Assembly (NCBI GenBank): GCA_017522135.1
Contig: JAFXAB010000014.1
Coordinates: forward strand, 1 to 64,000
From: Bacteroidaceae bacterium
GTDB lineage: Bacteria > Bacteroidota > Bacteroidia > Bacteroidales > Barnesiellaceae_A
DNA: 64,000 bases
Direction of reading: 5' to 3'
Shown: positions 1-8,353 of the stretch, one piece after another
Layout of the letters: each line of letters starts with the position of its first letter
How positions within the stretch are numbered: position 1 is the stretch's first letter
Notes under the pieces: generated by a model
What the model was told of the DNA's origin: nothing
What the model saw: the letters and a program-made list of their open reading frames with translations, nothing else
Database searches by the model: none
Program-made: the position numbers and the translations under genes

Positions 1-597
1 GCTTTTAGGATGCCTTGTAAGCCATGTTAGGCACTCTCTTTGTATGTGGGCAAGGCAACGCTGTCGCTTGGCTTGAGGGCAGGCTCGTTTAACTGATTTA
101 ATGATGTTGCGACCGCCATTGCTGGTAACACTCTCTATCTCTATACCCAAGTTTTGGATGTTTACCAGATCCTCATAAATCTCATCCTCCCACTCATTAT
201 CCGTCAATCGATAGAACAGTGTTGTTTTTATGTTTTCATCGCGAAAAACTACCAAGCAAAGCTTGTTGGGAAACCATGTTCCGTCTATCAACAGATTTAC
301 TTTTTCTCTGCGTTGTATCTCCCATTGCGGATATGATTTTAAGTAATCATCAAACCATCTCCGCAATGTTCTCTCTGAATATCCGCTCATTTGACTTATT
401 TCCATAATCGTTTGCTTGCGAAGTATCCACCATTCAAACCACACAAATCTATTTTGTTGTGAGACATCCTTACGAGATGCGCTAAATAGACTACCACAAT
501 TATTGCATTTATAACGTTGATGACCGTTTCGTTTGCCCCATTTTTGTGTACTTAAAAAACCACATTCCGGACATCTTTTTCTTCTTGTTTTTTGCAT
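1..597 (-). mobile_element. IS transposase, zinc-ribbon IS256/MULE-type, 3' part outside window
   Basis: The reading frame starts at ATG 597-595 and is open to the window edge, giving 199 N-terminal residues. Residues 9-34 form a zinc ribbon (Cys9, Cys12, Cys31, Cys34). An HTH follows around residues 66-82 (EISQMSGYSERTLRRWF). The RNase H-like catalytic core then begins at IDGTW (Asp105). The stretch around residues 157-185 (SNGGRNIIK, then QRCLAHIQRE) corresponds to the second-Asp region and the QRC-H signature of IS256/MULE transposases. Here position 160 is Asn where that family normally has Asp, so the copy may be catalytically dead. Translation is preceded by a 34 bp palindrome. The matching IS end and the last catalytic residue lie outside the window, so family placement is by motif only. 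Confidence 0.82.
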
Positions 598-602
598 AAA
601 AA

Positions 603-636
603 ATACCTTTGATGAAACGCGTTTCATCAAAGGTAT
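603..636. repeat. 34 bp perfect palindrome in the transposase 5' leader
   Basis: Every base from 603 to 636 pairs with its mirror position; the core is GATGAAACGCGTTTCATC (611-628). It begins 6 bp upstream of the transposase ATG. In minus-strand RNA the 3' arm contains AAAGGTAT, the only purine-rich ribosome-binding candidate, so the folded leader would hide it. Confidence 0.85.
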
Positions 637-715
637 CATAAACATCTGTATTTTAATGAATTATACAAGGTTTTACCAACCACTTTTGTCCATTATACCT
701 CATTACACAATACAC

Positions 716-752
716 AATGAGGGCGACTCCATTCCAAAGAGTCGCCCTCATT
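716..752 (-). terminator. Hairpin downstream of asd
   Basis: A perfect 14 bp stem (716-729 with 739-752) encloses a 9-base loop, 22 bp past the asd stop codon. No strong T-run follows on the minus strand, so termination efficiency is uncertain. Confidence 0.6.
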
Positions 753-774
753 ATCTGTTACTCGGGCATAAAGC

Positions 775-1785
775 TCACTTTATATCACCCTTCTTGATAA
801 GATACTCGGCAATCTGCACAGCATTGAGAGCCGCGCCTTTCTTGATTTGATCGCTTACCAACCAGAATGTCAACCCGTTAGGATTGGTAATATCCTCACG
901 TATACGACCCACGTATACGGGGTCTTGATTGGCCTTATCAAGAGGCATCGGATATGACTTTTCTTCGGGATTATCCTGCAATACCACACCCTCGGCGGCT
1001 GCAAATGCAGCACGTGCCTCATCGACACTTATGTGACGCTCGGTCTCGACCCATACAGCCTCACTGTGGGCACGCAACACAGGCACGCGCACACACATTG
1101 CACTCACTTTCACGTCCGAGTGCATGATTTTGCGTGTCTCATGATACATTTTCATCTCCTCTTTGGTATATAGATTGTCGGTAAAGACATCTACCTGAGG
1201 TATGAGGTTGTAGGCCAACTGATAGTAGAACTTCTCAACGGTAGGCTTCTCCCCGGCAATAAGTTGCTCAAATTGGTGTTGCAACTCGGCCATCGCCGAT
1301 GCACCAGCACCACTTGCCGCCTGATAGGTAGCAACATGCACACGTGTAATATGCGACAAGTTCTCGATAGCCTTCAGTGCCACAACCATCTGAATGGTTG
1401 TACAGTTGGGGTTGGCAATTATACCGCGAGGACGCACCAACGCATCATCGCCATTAACTTCGGGCACAACCAACGGCACATCACTGTCCATACGGAATGC
1501 ACTTGAATTATCTATCATCACTGCACCATGGCGTGTTATAGTCTCGGCATACTCTCGCGACGTGTCTCCGCCCGCCGATGTAAAGGCTATATCCACACCC
1601 TTAAAGTCATCGTTATGTTTCAGCTCACGAACGATTATCTCCTTACCTCTGAAAGTATATGTCGTTCCGGCACTTCGCGAAGAACCAAACAACAGCAACT
1701 CATCGATAGGAAAATTACGCTCATCGAGCACTCTCAAGAATTCTTGTCCTACGGCACCACTGGCACCTACAATAGCTACTTTCAT
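775..1785 (-). CDS. asd: Aspartate-semialdehyde dehydrogenase
   Basis: Cytoplasmic enzyme that reduces aspartyl-4-phosphate to aspartate semialdehyde with NADPH, the branch point to lysine/diaminopimelate, threonine and methionine. The 336-residue length is normal for the family. The N-terminal Rossmann motif GASGAVG is at residues 7-13. The catalytic cysteine is Cys128 within NPNCTT. The conserved RVPVLRAH segment (Arg233 to His240) supplies the substrate and catalytic His region. ATG at 1785 follows a TACCTTTG promoter box at 1818-1825 on the minus strand. The gene stands alone between the IS end and the flippase gene. dapA, which uses its product, is about 24 kb away. Identification is secure. 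Confidence 0.97.
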   Translation of the reverse strand: MKVAIVGASGAVGQEFLRVLDERNFPIDELLLFGSSRSAGTTYTFRGKEIIVRELKHNDDFKGVDIAFTSAGGDTSREYAETITRHGAVMIDNSSAFRMDSDVPLVVPEVNGDDALVRPRGIIANPNCTTIQMVVALKAIENLSHITRVHVATYQAASGAGASAMAELQHQFEQLIAGEKPTVEKFYYQLAYNLIPQVDVFTDNLYTKEEMKMYHETRKIMHSDVKVSAMCVRVPVLRAHSEAVWVETERHISVDEARAAFAAAEGVVLQDNPEEKSYPMPLDKANQDPVYVGRIREDITNPNGLTFWLVSDQIKKGAALNAVQIAEYLIKKGDIK

Positions 1786-1817
1786 TTTCAGTTTTTCGTT
1801 TTTATGTTTTCGTCGCG

Positions 1818-1825
1818 CAAAGGTA
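1818..1825 (-). promoter_or_regulatory. Promoter -7 box for asd
   Basis: TACCTTTG on the minus strand matches the Bacteroidota consensus TAxxTTTG and lies 32 bp upstream of the asd ATG. No clear -33 TTTG at standard spacing. Confidence 0.5.
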
Positions 1826-1861
1826 CGTTTTTTTTGTACAAATGCACCTTATAATTTCACT

Positions 1862-3340
1862 TTATCGTTTCAACAATCGCAACAAGCCTTCGGTTTTCAC
1901 AACTACACCCATATACACACATAATAGAAATGTGCGCCACACGACTCGCCACATAGCATGGTCTATGGGTGCAAACATACCCAAAGAGAATATCACGACT
2001 GTCAACAAAATATATCCACCCATCTTGCGTAAGGGATAGGCTACCGGATAACGCTTGCGCCCTATGGTATAACTCAACATAAGCATCACACCATTGCATG
2101 CCACTGTTGCCCATGCACATGCTATATATCCATAGATAGGCACAAAAAATACGATAATCGCTATCGTAATGATAGTACCTATAACAGTAAAGCACGTACC
2201 CCAATAGGTCTGATCATTGAGCTTAAACCAAAATGACAGATTGAAATAGAGTCCAAAAAGAAACTCGCCGGCCATAACAATGGGTACTACTTTCAATCCC
2301 TCATAGTATGCAGGTGCAACAAGGTACTTGAAAACATCGTCAAGATAAAACGATACACCCAAGTATATCAACAACGAAAAGATTGTAAAATAGAGCGTCG
2401 TAACAGCATTGCTACTACGATCATCTGCCTCGCGATTTCGTTTGAATATAAACGGCTCTATGGCATAACGATAGGCTTGTATAAACATCACCATCACCAC
2501 TGCTATCTTAAAGCATGCACCATATATACCCAATTGCTCTGCGGCCTCGCCCTTGTCGGCAAAGAGAAACGGAAATAATATCTTATCGACCGATTGATTG
2601 AGAATACCGGCTACGCTTATACCCAATATAGGAATGGCATAGGGCAACATACGCCTCATACGAGGCATATCTATGCGATAACTGAAACCTCTAAACTCCT
2701 TATTGAGCATCAACACATTGACTATAGATGTGATAACATTCGACACCAATATATACCCCACACCATAGTCGGGTCTATAAAACCACTCAATCACCTGAGG
2801 TGCTTGGCGATATATAACAGGGCACACTATAAGGAAGAAGATATTGAACATAATATTCAACCCGATGTTGGCCAACTTGATGCCGGCAAACTTCATGGCT
2901 TTCTCTTCGCATCGAAGTCGAGCAAAAGGGATACTGCTTATAGCGTCTATCGCAACAATAAAGATGAGCATACCCACATACTCGGGGTGAGAGGCATAGC
3001 CCAGAAAGTCACTGATAGGACGCAAAAACAAGAAACCCAATAGTGCAAAGAGCGACGAAAGAACAGTAACACTTATGAGCGAGTTGGCATACACCCGCAT
3101 AGGCTCTTGCTCGTCGCGACGGGTGGAAAAGCGGAAATAGGTAGTCTCCATTCCAAATGTGAGCACAGCCAACAACAAGGCTGTCCACCCATAAAGATTG
3201 GTCACAATACCATATTCGCCGGGAGTAGCAAGTACACGCACATACATTGGCACCAATAGCCAATTGAGAAAACGCCCAACTATGCTACTGAGACCATACA
3301 CAACTGTATCCTTGGCCAAGCCCCGCAGTCCACTACTCAT
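1862..3340 (-). CDS. Polysaccharide biosynthesis flippase (Wzx/MATE-like)
   Basis: Multi-pass inner membrane protein of about 492 residues made of roughly 12-14 hydrophobic segments, matching the Wzx/oligosaccharide flippase family (MOP superfamily) that moves undecaprenyl-linked glycan units to the periplasmic face. The N-terminus ([20 protein letters not shown]) is typical of this family. The frame is open further upstream to a GTG at 3367, but ATG 3340 overlaps the ruvB stop codon by four bases (ATGA), which favours it and implies translational coupling. The fucosyltransferase-like gene lies upstream of ruvB on the same strand and could act on the same glycan. No complete glycan cluster is present, so the substrate is unknown. 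Confidence 0.85.
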   Translation of the reverse strand: MSSGLRGLAKDTVVYGLSSIVGRFLNWLLVPMYVRVLATPGEYGIVTNLYGWTALLLAVLTFGMETTYFRFSTRRDEQEPMRVYANSLISVTVLSSLFALLGFLFLRPISDFLGYASHPEYVGMLIFIVAIDAISSIPFARLRCEEKAMKFAGIKLANIGLNIMFNIFFLIVCPVIYRQAPQVIEWFYRPDYGVGYILVSNVITSIVNVLMLNKEFRGFSYRIDMPRMRRMLPYAIPILGISVAGILNQSVDKILFPFLFADKGEAAEQLGIYGACFKIAVVMVMFIQAYRYAIEPFIFKRNREADDRSSNAVTTLYFTIFSLLIYLGVSFYLDDVFKYLVAPAYYEGLKVVPIVMAGEFLFGLYFNLSFWFKLNDQTYWGTCFTVIGTIITIAIIVFFVPIYGYIACAWATVACNGVMLMLSYTIGRKRYPVAYPLRKMGGYILLTVVIFSLGMFAPIDHAMWRVVWRTFLLCVYMGVVVKTEGLLRLLKR

Positions 3341-4371
3341 ACTCCATCGCCAAACAATCCGCCCCACTCTACTCGCGAACGACCCAAGTGGCTGTATGCC
3401 AGGTCGGTCACCTCACGACCACGAGGTGTGCGTTTGATAAAACCCTCTTTGATAAGGAAAGGTTCATACACCTCTTCAAGCGTACCGGGGTCTTCACCCA
3501 GTGCCGTAGCAATGGTTGTCAATCCTACAGGACCTCCCTTAAACTTATCTATAATGGTTGTCAATATCTTGTTGTCTATCTCGTCAAGGCCATACTTATC
3601 GATATTGAGTGCCTCTAAGGCATAACGTGCTATATCTATATCTATACGACCTGTACCTTTTACTTGTGCAAAATCTCGCACTCTACGCAACAAAGCATTG
3701 CATATACGGGGCGTTCCGCGACTGCGCATTGCTACCTCTACTGCCGCCTCGTGTGTACATGGCACCTGTAATAGACGAGACGAACGCTCTACTATCTTGC
3801 ATAATACATTATGGTCGTAATACTCCATGTGACAATTGATACCAAAACGGGCACGCAACGGACTGGTGAGCAAGCCACTACGGGTTGTTGCTCCCACCAA
3901 TGTAAAGGGACTGAGTGTAAGCTGAATGGAACGCGCACCGGGACCCTTGTCTATCATGATGTCTATACGATAGTCCTCCATTGCCGAGTAGAGGTACTCC
4001 TCTACAATAGGGCTGAGGCGATGTATCTCGTCGATGAAAAGCACATCATTGGGCTCAAGCGAAGTGAGCAAGCCGGCCAAGTCGCCCGGCTTGTCGAGAA
4101 CCGGACCCGACGTTACCTTAAAACCCACGCCCAACTCATTGGCTATAATGTTGGCCAATGTAGTCTTGCCCAATCCGGGAGGCCCATGCAACAGCACATG
4201 ATCGAGAGGTTCCTCGCGCATGCGGGCTGCCATCGTAAATACGCGCAGATTTTCTATAATCTTATCTTGTCCGCTGAAGTCATCAAACGACAATGGGCGC
4301 AGAGCCTTTTCAAACTCCCGCTCACTGTCTCCATAACGGCTACTGCGTATATCAAAACTCTCTTCTGTCAT
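3337..4371 (-). CDS. ruvB: Holliday junction branch migration ATPase RuvB
   Basis: Hexameric AAA+ motor that, with RuvA, drives branch migration of Holliday junctions before RuvC cleavage. The 344-residue length is normal. The Walker A motif GPPGLGKTT is at residues 63-71 and Walker B DEIH at 114-117. The sensor region GATTRSG with the following RARFG motif and the C-terminal winged-helix segment ([11 protein letters not shown]) are intact. A TACATTTG box at 4398-4405 lies 26 bp upstream of the ATG, and the stop codon overlaps the start of the flippase gene, making a two-gene transcript. ruvA and ruvC are not in the window. Identification is secure. Confidence 0.98.
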   Translation of the reverse strand: MTEESFDIRSSRYGDSEREFEKALRPLSFDDFSGQDKIIENLRVFTMAARMREEPLDHVLLHGPPGLGKTTLANIIANELGVGFKVTSGPVLDKPGDLAGLLTSLEPNDVLFIDEIHRLSPIVEEYLYSAMEDYRIDIMIDKGPGARSIQLTLSPFTLVGATTRSGLLTSPLRARFGINCHMEYYDHNVLCKIVERSSRLLQVPCTHEAAVEVAMRSRGTPRICNALLRRVRDFAQVKGTGRIDIDIARYALEALNIDKYGLDEIDNKILTTIIDKFKGGPVGLTTIATALGEDPGTLEEVYEPFLIKEGFIKRTPRGREVTDLAYSHLGRSRVEWGGLFGDGV

Positions 4372-4397
4372 ACAACAATGGTCATATCAATCATGTG

Positions 4398-4405
4398 CAA
4401 ATGTA
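4398..4405 (-). promoter_or_regulatory. Promoter -7 box for ruvB-flippase
   Basis: TACATTTG on the minus strand, consensus TAxxTTTG, with a leader of about 20 bases to the ruvB start. Confidence 0.5.
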
Positions 4406-4495
4406 GTTTTTTTCTTATACATTCACAACTTTCTACACGCTATTATACTACGCGCCGCAAGATTATCCTGCTCTCATTATATCACAGGAGAAGAA

Positions 4496-5353
4496 CTAAT
4501 CATCGATTTGTAATATTTGCAACGGTATATTGGTCAATTTAGATGCTATCACCGAATACGAACTATAGAAGCATCCATAAATACGCGAGGTACGCGAGAG
4601 TAACCACATCTCTTTCACTGCATCTTTCATGCCCGATATACTGTCGCGACTGCAATCGGTCTTTTGCGTCAATACTCTTTCGCCAAAAATATTTTTCAAC
4701 TCCTCTTTTGTGGCTTCATCATCGGTGGCAACATAGAAGTTGGTATCGTCACAAGCGGCTATTTCGCGGTGCATGGCATCTATAAAAAGTGACAAAGGCG
4801 ACTTCTCTATCGACAACCAATTATCGGTGCGACGGATGTGTATACCTACAGTATGGCCGGTAAAGTGCTTTTCGACATATTCATTTACAGCATCGAGTAT
4901 ATCGGGTACGGGAACAAAGTTTCTTGACAATGCAGCATAATAATCGCCAAATTCATAACAACTCTCTATAAGTACTCGCTTGCCTTTTTTTATAACACTC
5001 TCAAGCAGTCCCTGCTCGCGCAGCCTCTTGAATTCCTGCGAATATATACGTGTATCGAACAACAGTGGTGCTATAAGGTAAGGCAACCACAGTGTGTGCC
5101 TGCGTGGCGACCGATACAAAAAGCGGTCAAAGAAGCTACCATTTCTTATTGTAACAATCTCATTTTCAGCGCAATTTGCTTCAACCGGGGGGGTAAATAG
5201 CGCATCATACGGCGCATTCAGCTCGCTGTTGCAAAACCACACGGCTTGCAATCGAGCACCCTCGGCCTTGGCATACTCTATGGCCGCATTTAGGGCCCTC
5301 ATTCTGTTTGCCAAACCACCGTAAGGGGTAATAACAATCTCCTTCATTTTCAT
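4496..5353 (-). CDS. Fucosyltransferase-like glycosyltransferase
   Basis: A 285-residue cytoplasmic protein with two marks of the GT-B fucosyltransferase superfamily (GT11/NodZ/O-fucosyltransferase type). One is an N-terminal GGLANR loop at residues 12-17. The other is the nucleotide-sugar binding motif HIRRTD at 172-177, in which the arginines contact the GDP-fucose diphosphate. The C-terminal part (YVATDDE, then a Ser/Tyr-rich YSSYSVIA) fits the donor domain. It lies 18 bp downstream of the GNAT gene and is probably co-transcribed. GDP-fucose as donor and a surface glycan as acceptor are inferred from family only. Two ATG codons (5353 and 5347) are possible starts. Confidence 0.72.
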   Translation of the reverse strand: MKMKEIVITPYGGLANRMRALNAAIEYAKAEGARLQAVWFCNSELNAPYDALFTPPVEANCAENEIVTIRNGSFFDRFLYRSPRRHTLWLPYLIAPLLFDTRIYSQEFKRLREQGLLESVIKKGKRVLIESCYEFGDYYAALSRNFVPVPDILDAVNEYVEKHFTGHTVGIHIRRTDNWLSIEKSPLSLFIDAMHREIAACDDTNFYVATDDEATKEELKNIFGERVLTQKTDCSRDSISGMKDAVKEMWLLSRTSRIYGCFYSSYSVIASKLTNIPLQILQIDD

Positions 5354-5371
5354 TCAATTTTCTATTAAATA

Positions 5372-5863
5372 TTATTTATGCCATTCAAAGGCTATACGTT
5401 TCTCCCCATTGCGTGAGAGGGTAATAATACCACTTCTCACAAACCCTTGTCGCTCTATGGCGCGCAACATTGTTGCATTGTCGCAATGTGTATCTACACG
5501 CAGATAATTACAACGATTCTTACACCACATAAAACAATAATCGGCAATGCCTCCGACCCTACCATTTGATGCCAAACGATGCACTACCCCATAGGGCTCG
5601 TCATAATGCCATGCACCATCATCAATAACAGCATAAGTAGGCTCAACCGTAACAGCAAACGAGAAGACTGCAACCAATTGGCTCAAGTCTCCTTCCACAA
5701 CATACAATTGTCCCAAAGCTATTTCATCGGCAATGAGTTGACGAGGCGGATAATCATCGCCCCACTGCGACGTATTACCCTCGCTATACATATAAGCCTT
5801 TGCTGCGTCAAATATTGCCATGATGGCATCCAATTCATACAAAAAAGCCGGCCGTATATTCAT
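5372..5863 (-). CDS. GNAT family N-acetyltransferase
   Basis: 163 residues with the layout of GCN5-related acetyltransferases. An N-terminal strand-helix (IRPAFLYELDAIMAIFDAAK) leads to a central strand around VVEGDLSQLVAVFSFAV. A C-terminal segment follows (VHRLASNGRVGGIADYCFMW, then LRVDTHCDN and a GFVRSGII strand) containing the acetyl-CoA binding loop. The LRVDTH motif occurs in a Bacteroidota and Firmicutes subgroup of unknown substrate. It is first in a likely two-gene transcript with the glycosyltransferase, behind a TATATTTG box at 5885-5892. The substrate cannot be predicted. Confidence 0.8.
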   Translation of the reverse strand: MNIRPAFLYELDAIMAIFDAAKAYMYSEGNTSQWGDDYPPRQLIADEIALGQLYVVEGDLSQLVAVFSFAVTVEPTYAVIDDGAWHYDEPYGVVHRLASNGRVGGIADYCFMWCKNRCNYLRVDTHCDNATMLRAIERQGFVRSGIITLSRNGEKRIAFEWHK

Positions 5864-5884
5864 ATCTATATTACTAAATCTTCA

Positions 5885-5892
5885 CAAATATA
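5885..5892 (-). promoter_or_regulatory. Promoter -7 box for GNAT-glycosyltransferase
   Basis: TATATTTG on the minus strand, 21 bp upstream of the GNAT ATG. Confidence 0.45.
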
Positions 5893-5990
5893 CACAGTTC
5901 GTAATATATCACGGCATATTTATGATATTTTTTTGCTACATATCACAAAAAAAATCTTTTTTCTATTTTTATTTCTCAATTTTATTTTCA

Positions 5991-5998
5991 TATCTTTG
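5991..5998 (+). promoter_or_regulatory. Promoter -7 box for ald
   Basis: TATCTTTG matches TAxxTTTG and lies 34 bp upstream of the ald ATG, in a very AT-rich stretch. Confidence 0.55.
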
Positions 5999-6032
5999 AC
6001 GCCGACATAAAAACCCTAATTCTAACACATCT

Positions 6033-7136
6033 ATGATTATTGGTATTCCCAAAGAAATTAAGAACAACGAAAATCGTGTTTCTTTAACCCCCGCCGGTGC
6101 CAAAGAGCTTATCGCACACGGCCACACAGTATATGTACAACACACAGCCGGTGAAAACAGTGGATTTCCCGATGAAGCCTACGCTGCAGCCGGTGCTACC
6201 ATCCTACCTACAATCGAGGATGTATATGCAATTGCCGAGATGATTATCAAGGTAAAAGAGCCTATCAAACAGGAGTACAAGCTTGTTCGCAAAGGTCAAC
6301 TTCTCTTTACTTACTTCCACTTCGCTTGCGACAGAGAACTTACCGAGGCGATGTTGGAGAGCGGAGCAACCTGCTTGGCATACGAAACTGTTGTTGACCG
6401 CAACGGTGGTCTGCCCCTGCTCATTCCTATGAGCGAAGTAGCCGGACGTATGGCAGCTCAAGAAGGTGCTCGTTTCTTGGAGAAACCCCAAGGCGGACGC
6501 GGTGTGTTGCTCGGTGGTGTGCCGGGTGTTAAGCCTGCCAAAGTATTGGTATTGGGTGGTGGTATCGTTGGTACCAACGCTGCTCTTATCGCAGCCGGCT
6601 TCGGAGCCGATGTTACTTTGTGCGATATCTCATTGCCTCGATTGAGATACCTCAGCGAGACTATGCCCAAAAATGTTAAGACACTCTTCTCTTCTCGCTA
6701 CAATATCGAACAAGAATTGCCTACAACCGACCTCGTCATCGGTGCTGTACTCATACCCGGAGCAAAAGCACCCCACCTCATCACACGCGATATGCTCAAG
6801 TTGATGCGTCCCGGCAGTGTACTCGTAGACGTTGCCATCGACCAAGGTGGTTGCTTTGAGACTTCTCACCCCACAACTCACGCCGAGCCAATCTTTGAGG
6901 TTGACGGTGTAGTACACTACTGTGTTGCCAACATCCCCGGTGCTGTGCCCTGCACATCTACGCTTGCCCTCACCAATGCTACACTCCCCTACGCTATCAA
7001 GTTGGCCGATATGGGATGGGAAGCAGCTTGTCGCGCCGATGCCGGTCTTGCCAAGGGTCTCAACGTTGTTGACGGTAAGGTAACATTCCCCGGTGTAGCC
7101 GAAGCCTTCGGCATGGAGTGCCACCCTGCTTTGTAA
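6033..7136 (+). CDS. ald: Alanine dehydrogenase
   Basis: Catalyses the reversible NAD-dependent oxidative deamination of L-alanine to pyruvate and ammonia. 367 residues, full family length. The N-terminus MIIGIPKEIKNNENRVSLTP is diagnostic and contains Arg15 for substrate binding. Lys75 (IIKVKEP) and His96 (YFHFA) match the catalytic pair of characterised enzymes with a one-residue offset. The NAD-binding motif GGGIVG is at 175-180, followed by an acidic residue on the next strand. The DVAIDQGGCFET segment carries the catalytic Asp. Monocistronic, between its own TATCTTTG promoter and a strong bidirectional hairpin. It could run either way in amino-acid fermentation; direction is inference. 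Confidence 0.96.
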   Translation: MIIGIPKEIKNNENRVSLTPAGAKELIAHGHTVYVQHTAGENSGFPDEAYAAAGATILPTIEDVYAIAEMIIKVKEPIKQEYKLVRKGQLLFTYFHFACDRELTEAMLESGATCLAYETVVDRNGGLPLLIPMSEVAGRMAAQEGARFLEKPQGGRGVLLGGVPGVKPAKVLVLGGGIVGTNAALIAAGFGADVTLCDISLPRLRYLSETMPKNVKTLFSSRYNIEQELPTTDLVIGAVLIPGAKAPHLITRDMLKLMRPGSVLVDVAIDQGGCFETSHPTTHAEPIFEVDGVVHYCVANIPGAVPCTSTLALTNATLPYAIKLADMGWEAACRADAGLAKGLNVVDGKVTFPGVAEAFGMECHPAL

Positions 7137-7165
7137 ACAACAATTTCGGGACTATACATAATACA

Positions 7166-7205
7166 GATGAGGCTGTGTCGCAAATTTGTTCGACACAGCC
7201 TCATC
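7166..7205. terminator. Bidirectional terminator between ald and the HTH gene
   Basis: A perfect 15 bp stem (7166-7180 with 7191-7205, core GAGGCTGTGTCG) and a 10-base loop sit between two convergent genes. The same stem sequence recurs in variant form at 29937-29971 and 49836-49885. Confidence 0.8.
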
Positions 7206-7219
7206 CGTATAGAGTTTCA

Positions 7220-7501
7220 TTACAGCTTTATATACTCTTTTAACGCCTCGACATATTCGCAAAAAGCCTCTCTGCCAAGAGTTGTGATAGCACATGTTGT
7301 GCGAGGCTTTTTACCCACAAACTCTTTCTTCACCTCGATATACCCAGCCGACGACAACTTGTCGAGTTGCACACTCAAGTTGCCGGCTGTCGCACCGGTA
7401 ATACCCTTTATATAGACAAAGTCGGCATCGGCAACATTCATCAATATAGACATTACTGCCAATCGCAACTGAGAGTGTAACAAGGCATTAAGTTCTTTCA
7501 T
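7220..7501 (-). CDS. Small winged-helix transcriptional regulator
   Basis: A 93-residue one-domain protein resembling the HTH_34 winged-helix family (ArsR/MarR-like fold). It begins LNALLHSQLRLAVMSILM, has a recognition-helix region around TAGNLSVQLDKLSSAGYIEV, and a wing rich in Lys/Arg (FVGKKPRTT) followed by LGREAFCEYVEAL. Only 2 bp separate it from the membrane protein gene upstream, so the two are co-transcribed. Such pairs of a membrane protein and a small winged-helix regulator are common in Bacteroidota, where the regulator is thought to act on its own operon. Target and signal are unknown. Confidence 0.82.
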   Translation of the reverse strand: MKELNALLHSQLRLAVMSILMNVADADFVYIKGITGATAGNLSVQLDKLSSAGYIEVKKEFVGKKPRTTCAITTLGREAFCEYVEALKEYIKL

Positions 7502-7503
7502 CT

Positions 7504-8127
7504 CTACTTCTTGGCTTTATGATTTATTATATGGCCGGGTACTATCATCATTGCCACAAAAGCGAGAATAAACAGTGGCATACACCAGTGCGCATAGAGC
7601 ATAATACCTCCCACCAAACAGCACATTATAAATATACCACACACCACACCTACAGCACCTCCTACTATCAGCGAGCGTTCTTGAAGCACTATACCCTGCA
7701 CAGCCTCGGCCATCCCGACAATCAATAGTGCAAAAACCATCATAACCCCCCAACAATCTTTTGCGGCAAAGAGCATAAATCCCAAACACATAAATGTGGC
7801 AATTATAGAACACCATCCTACAAGCGACCACACACTGTTGCTGACACGGTCTACGTAGCTCGTCACACCACTCTTGTCGCGACTCTTACGTGCCAACTTG
7901 GGGGTGATGCTTCCGCCTATAATCCATATAAGAAACCACAACCAATTAACAGCGGGATGCTGCAACACAACAAGTAGCACCCACACCAATAGAGCTACTG
8001 CCACAGCCAGATAACCCCACAACAACATGATATTGCCATCTCCTATACACAAGCGATGCTTGGTGCGTGCTATCATATCGGCTATAAGCTCGATGCTCTC
8101 TTTCTCTTCAAATTGTTCTTTTTCCAT
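7504..8127 (-). CDS. Integral membrane protein paired with the winged-helix regulator
   Basis: 207 residues with a short acidic cytoplasmic N-terminus (MEKEQFEEKESIELIADMI) and about six transmembrane segments. These lie roughly at 35-55, 62-75, 100-125, 130-150, 155-178 and 180-198. The basic loop KLARKSRDKSG between helices 2 and 3 marks the cytoplasmic side. No catalytic motif is visible. The function is not recognised; the tight link with the downstream regulator suggests a membrane stress or sensing module, which is inference. Confidence 0.72.
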   Translation of the reverse strand: MEKEQFEEKESIELIADMIARTKHRLCIGDGNIMLLWGYLAVAVALLVWVLLVVLQHPAVNWLWFLIWIIGGSITPKLARKSRDKSGVTSYVDRVSNSVWSLVGWCSIIATFMCLGFMLFAAKDCWGVMMVFALLIVGMAEAVQGIVLQERSLIVGGAVGVVCGIFIMCCLVGGIMLYAHWCMPLFILAFVAMMIVPGHIINHKAKK

Positions 8128-8209
8128 AACTCTTTGGGGTTTATCAATATACCTACACTTTATAAGAATAATATCTGTCTCTGCGGGAGATTTATTCTCT
8201 ATCGCAATG

Positions 8210-8217
8210 CAAATATA
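8210..8217 (-). promoter_or_regulatory. Possible promoter -7 box for the membrane protein-HTH pair
   Basis: TATATTTG on the minus strand, 82 bp upstream of the membrane protein start, implying a longer leader than usual. Confidence 0.35.
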
Positions 8218-8353
8218 AACAAGTTTATTTTATAAACCAAAAATATCGTCAAACTTTTTTTCGCAGCCTGTCATTATTCCCATTATTCGGTATTCTATAT
8301 AAGCTATGAAGCTATATACGCCGAAACATTACACCGCTTATCAAGCACCCAGG

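Noticed and set aside
1857..2204. Second minus-strand frame inside the flippase gene
   Set aside because: It overlaps a clear multi-pass membrane protein and has no coding signature; it is one of many shadow frames in this window.
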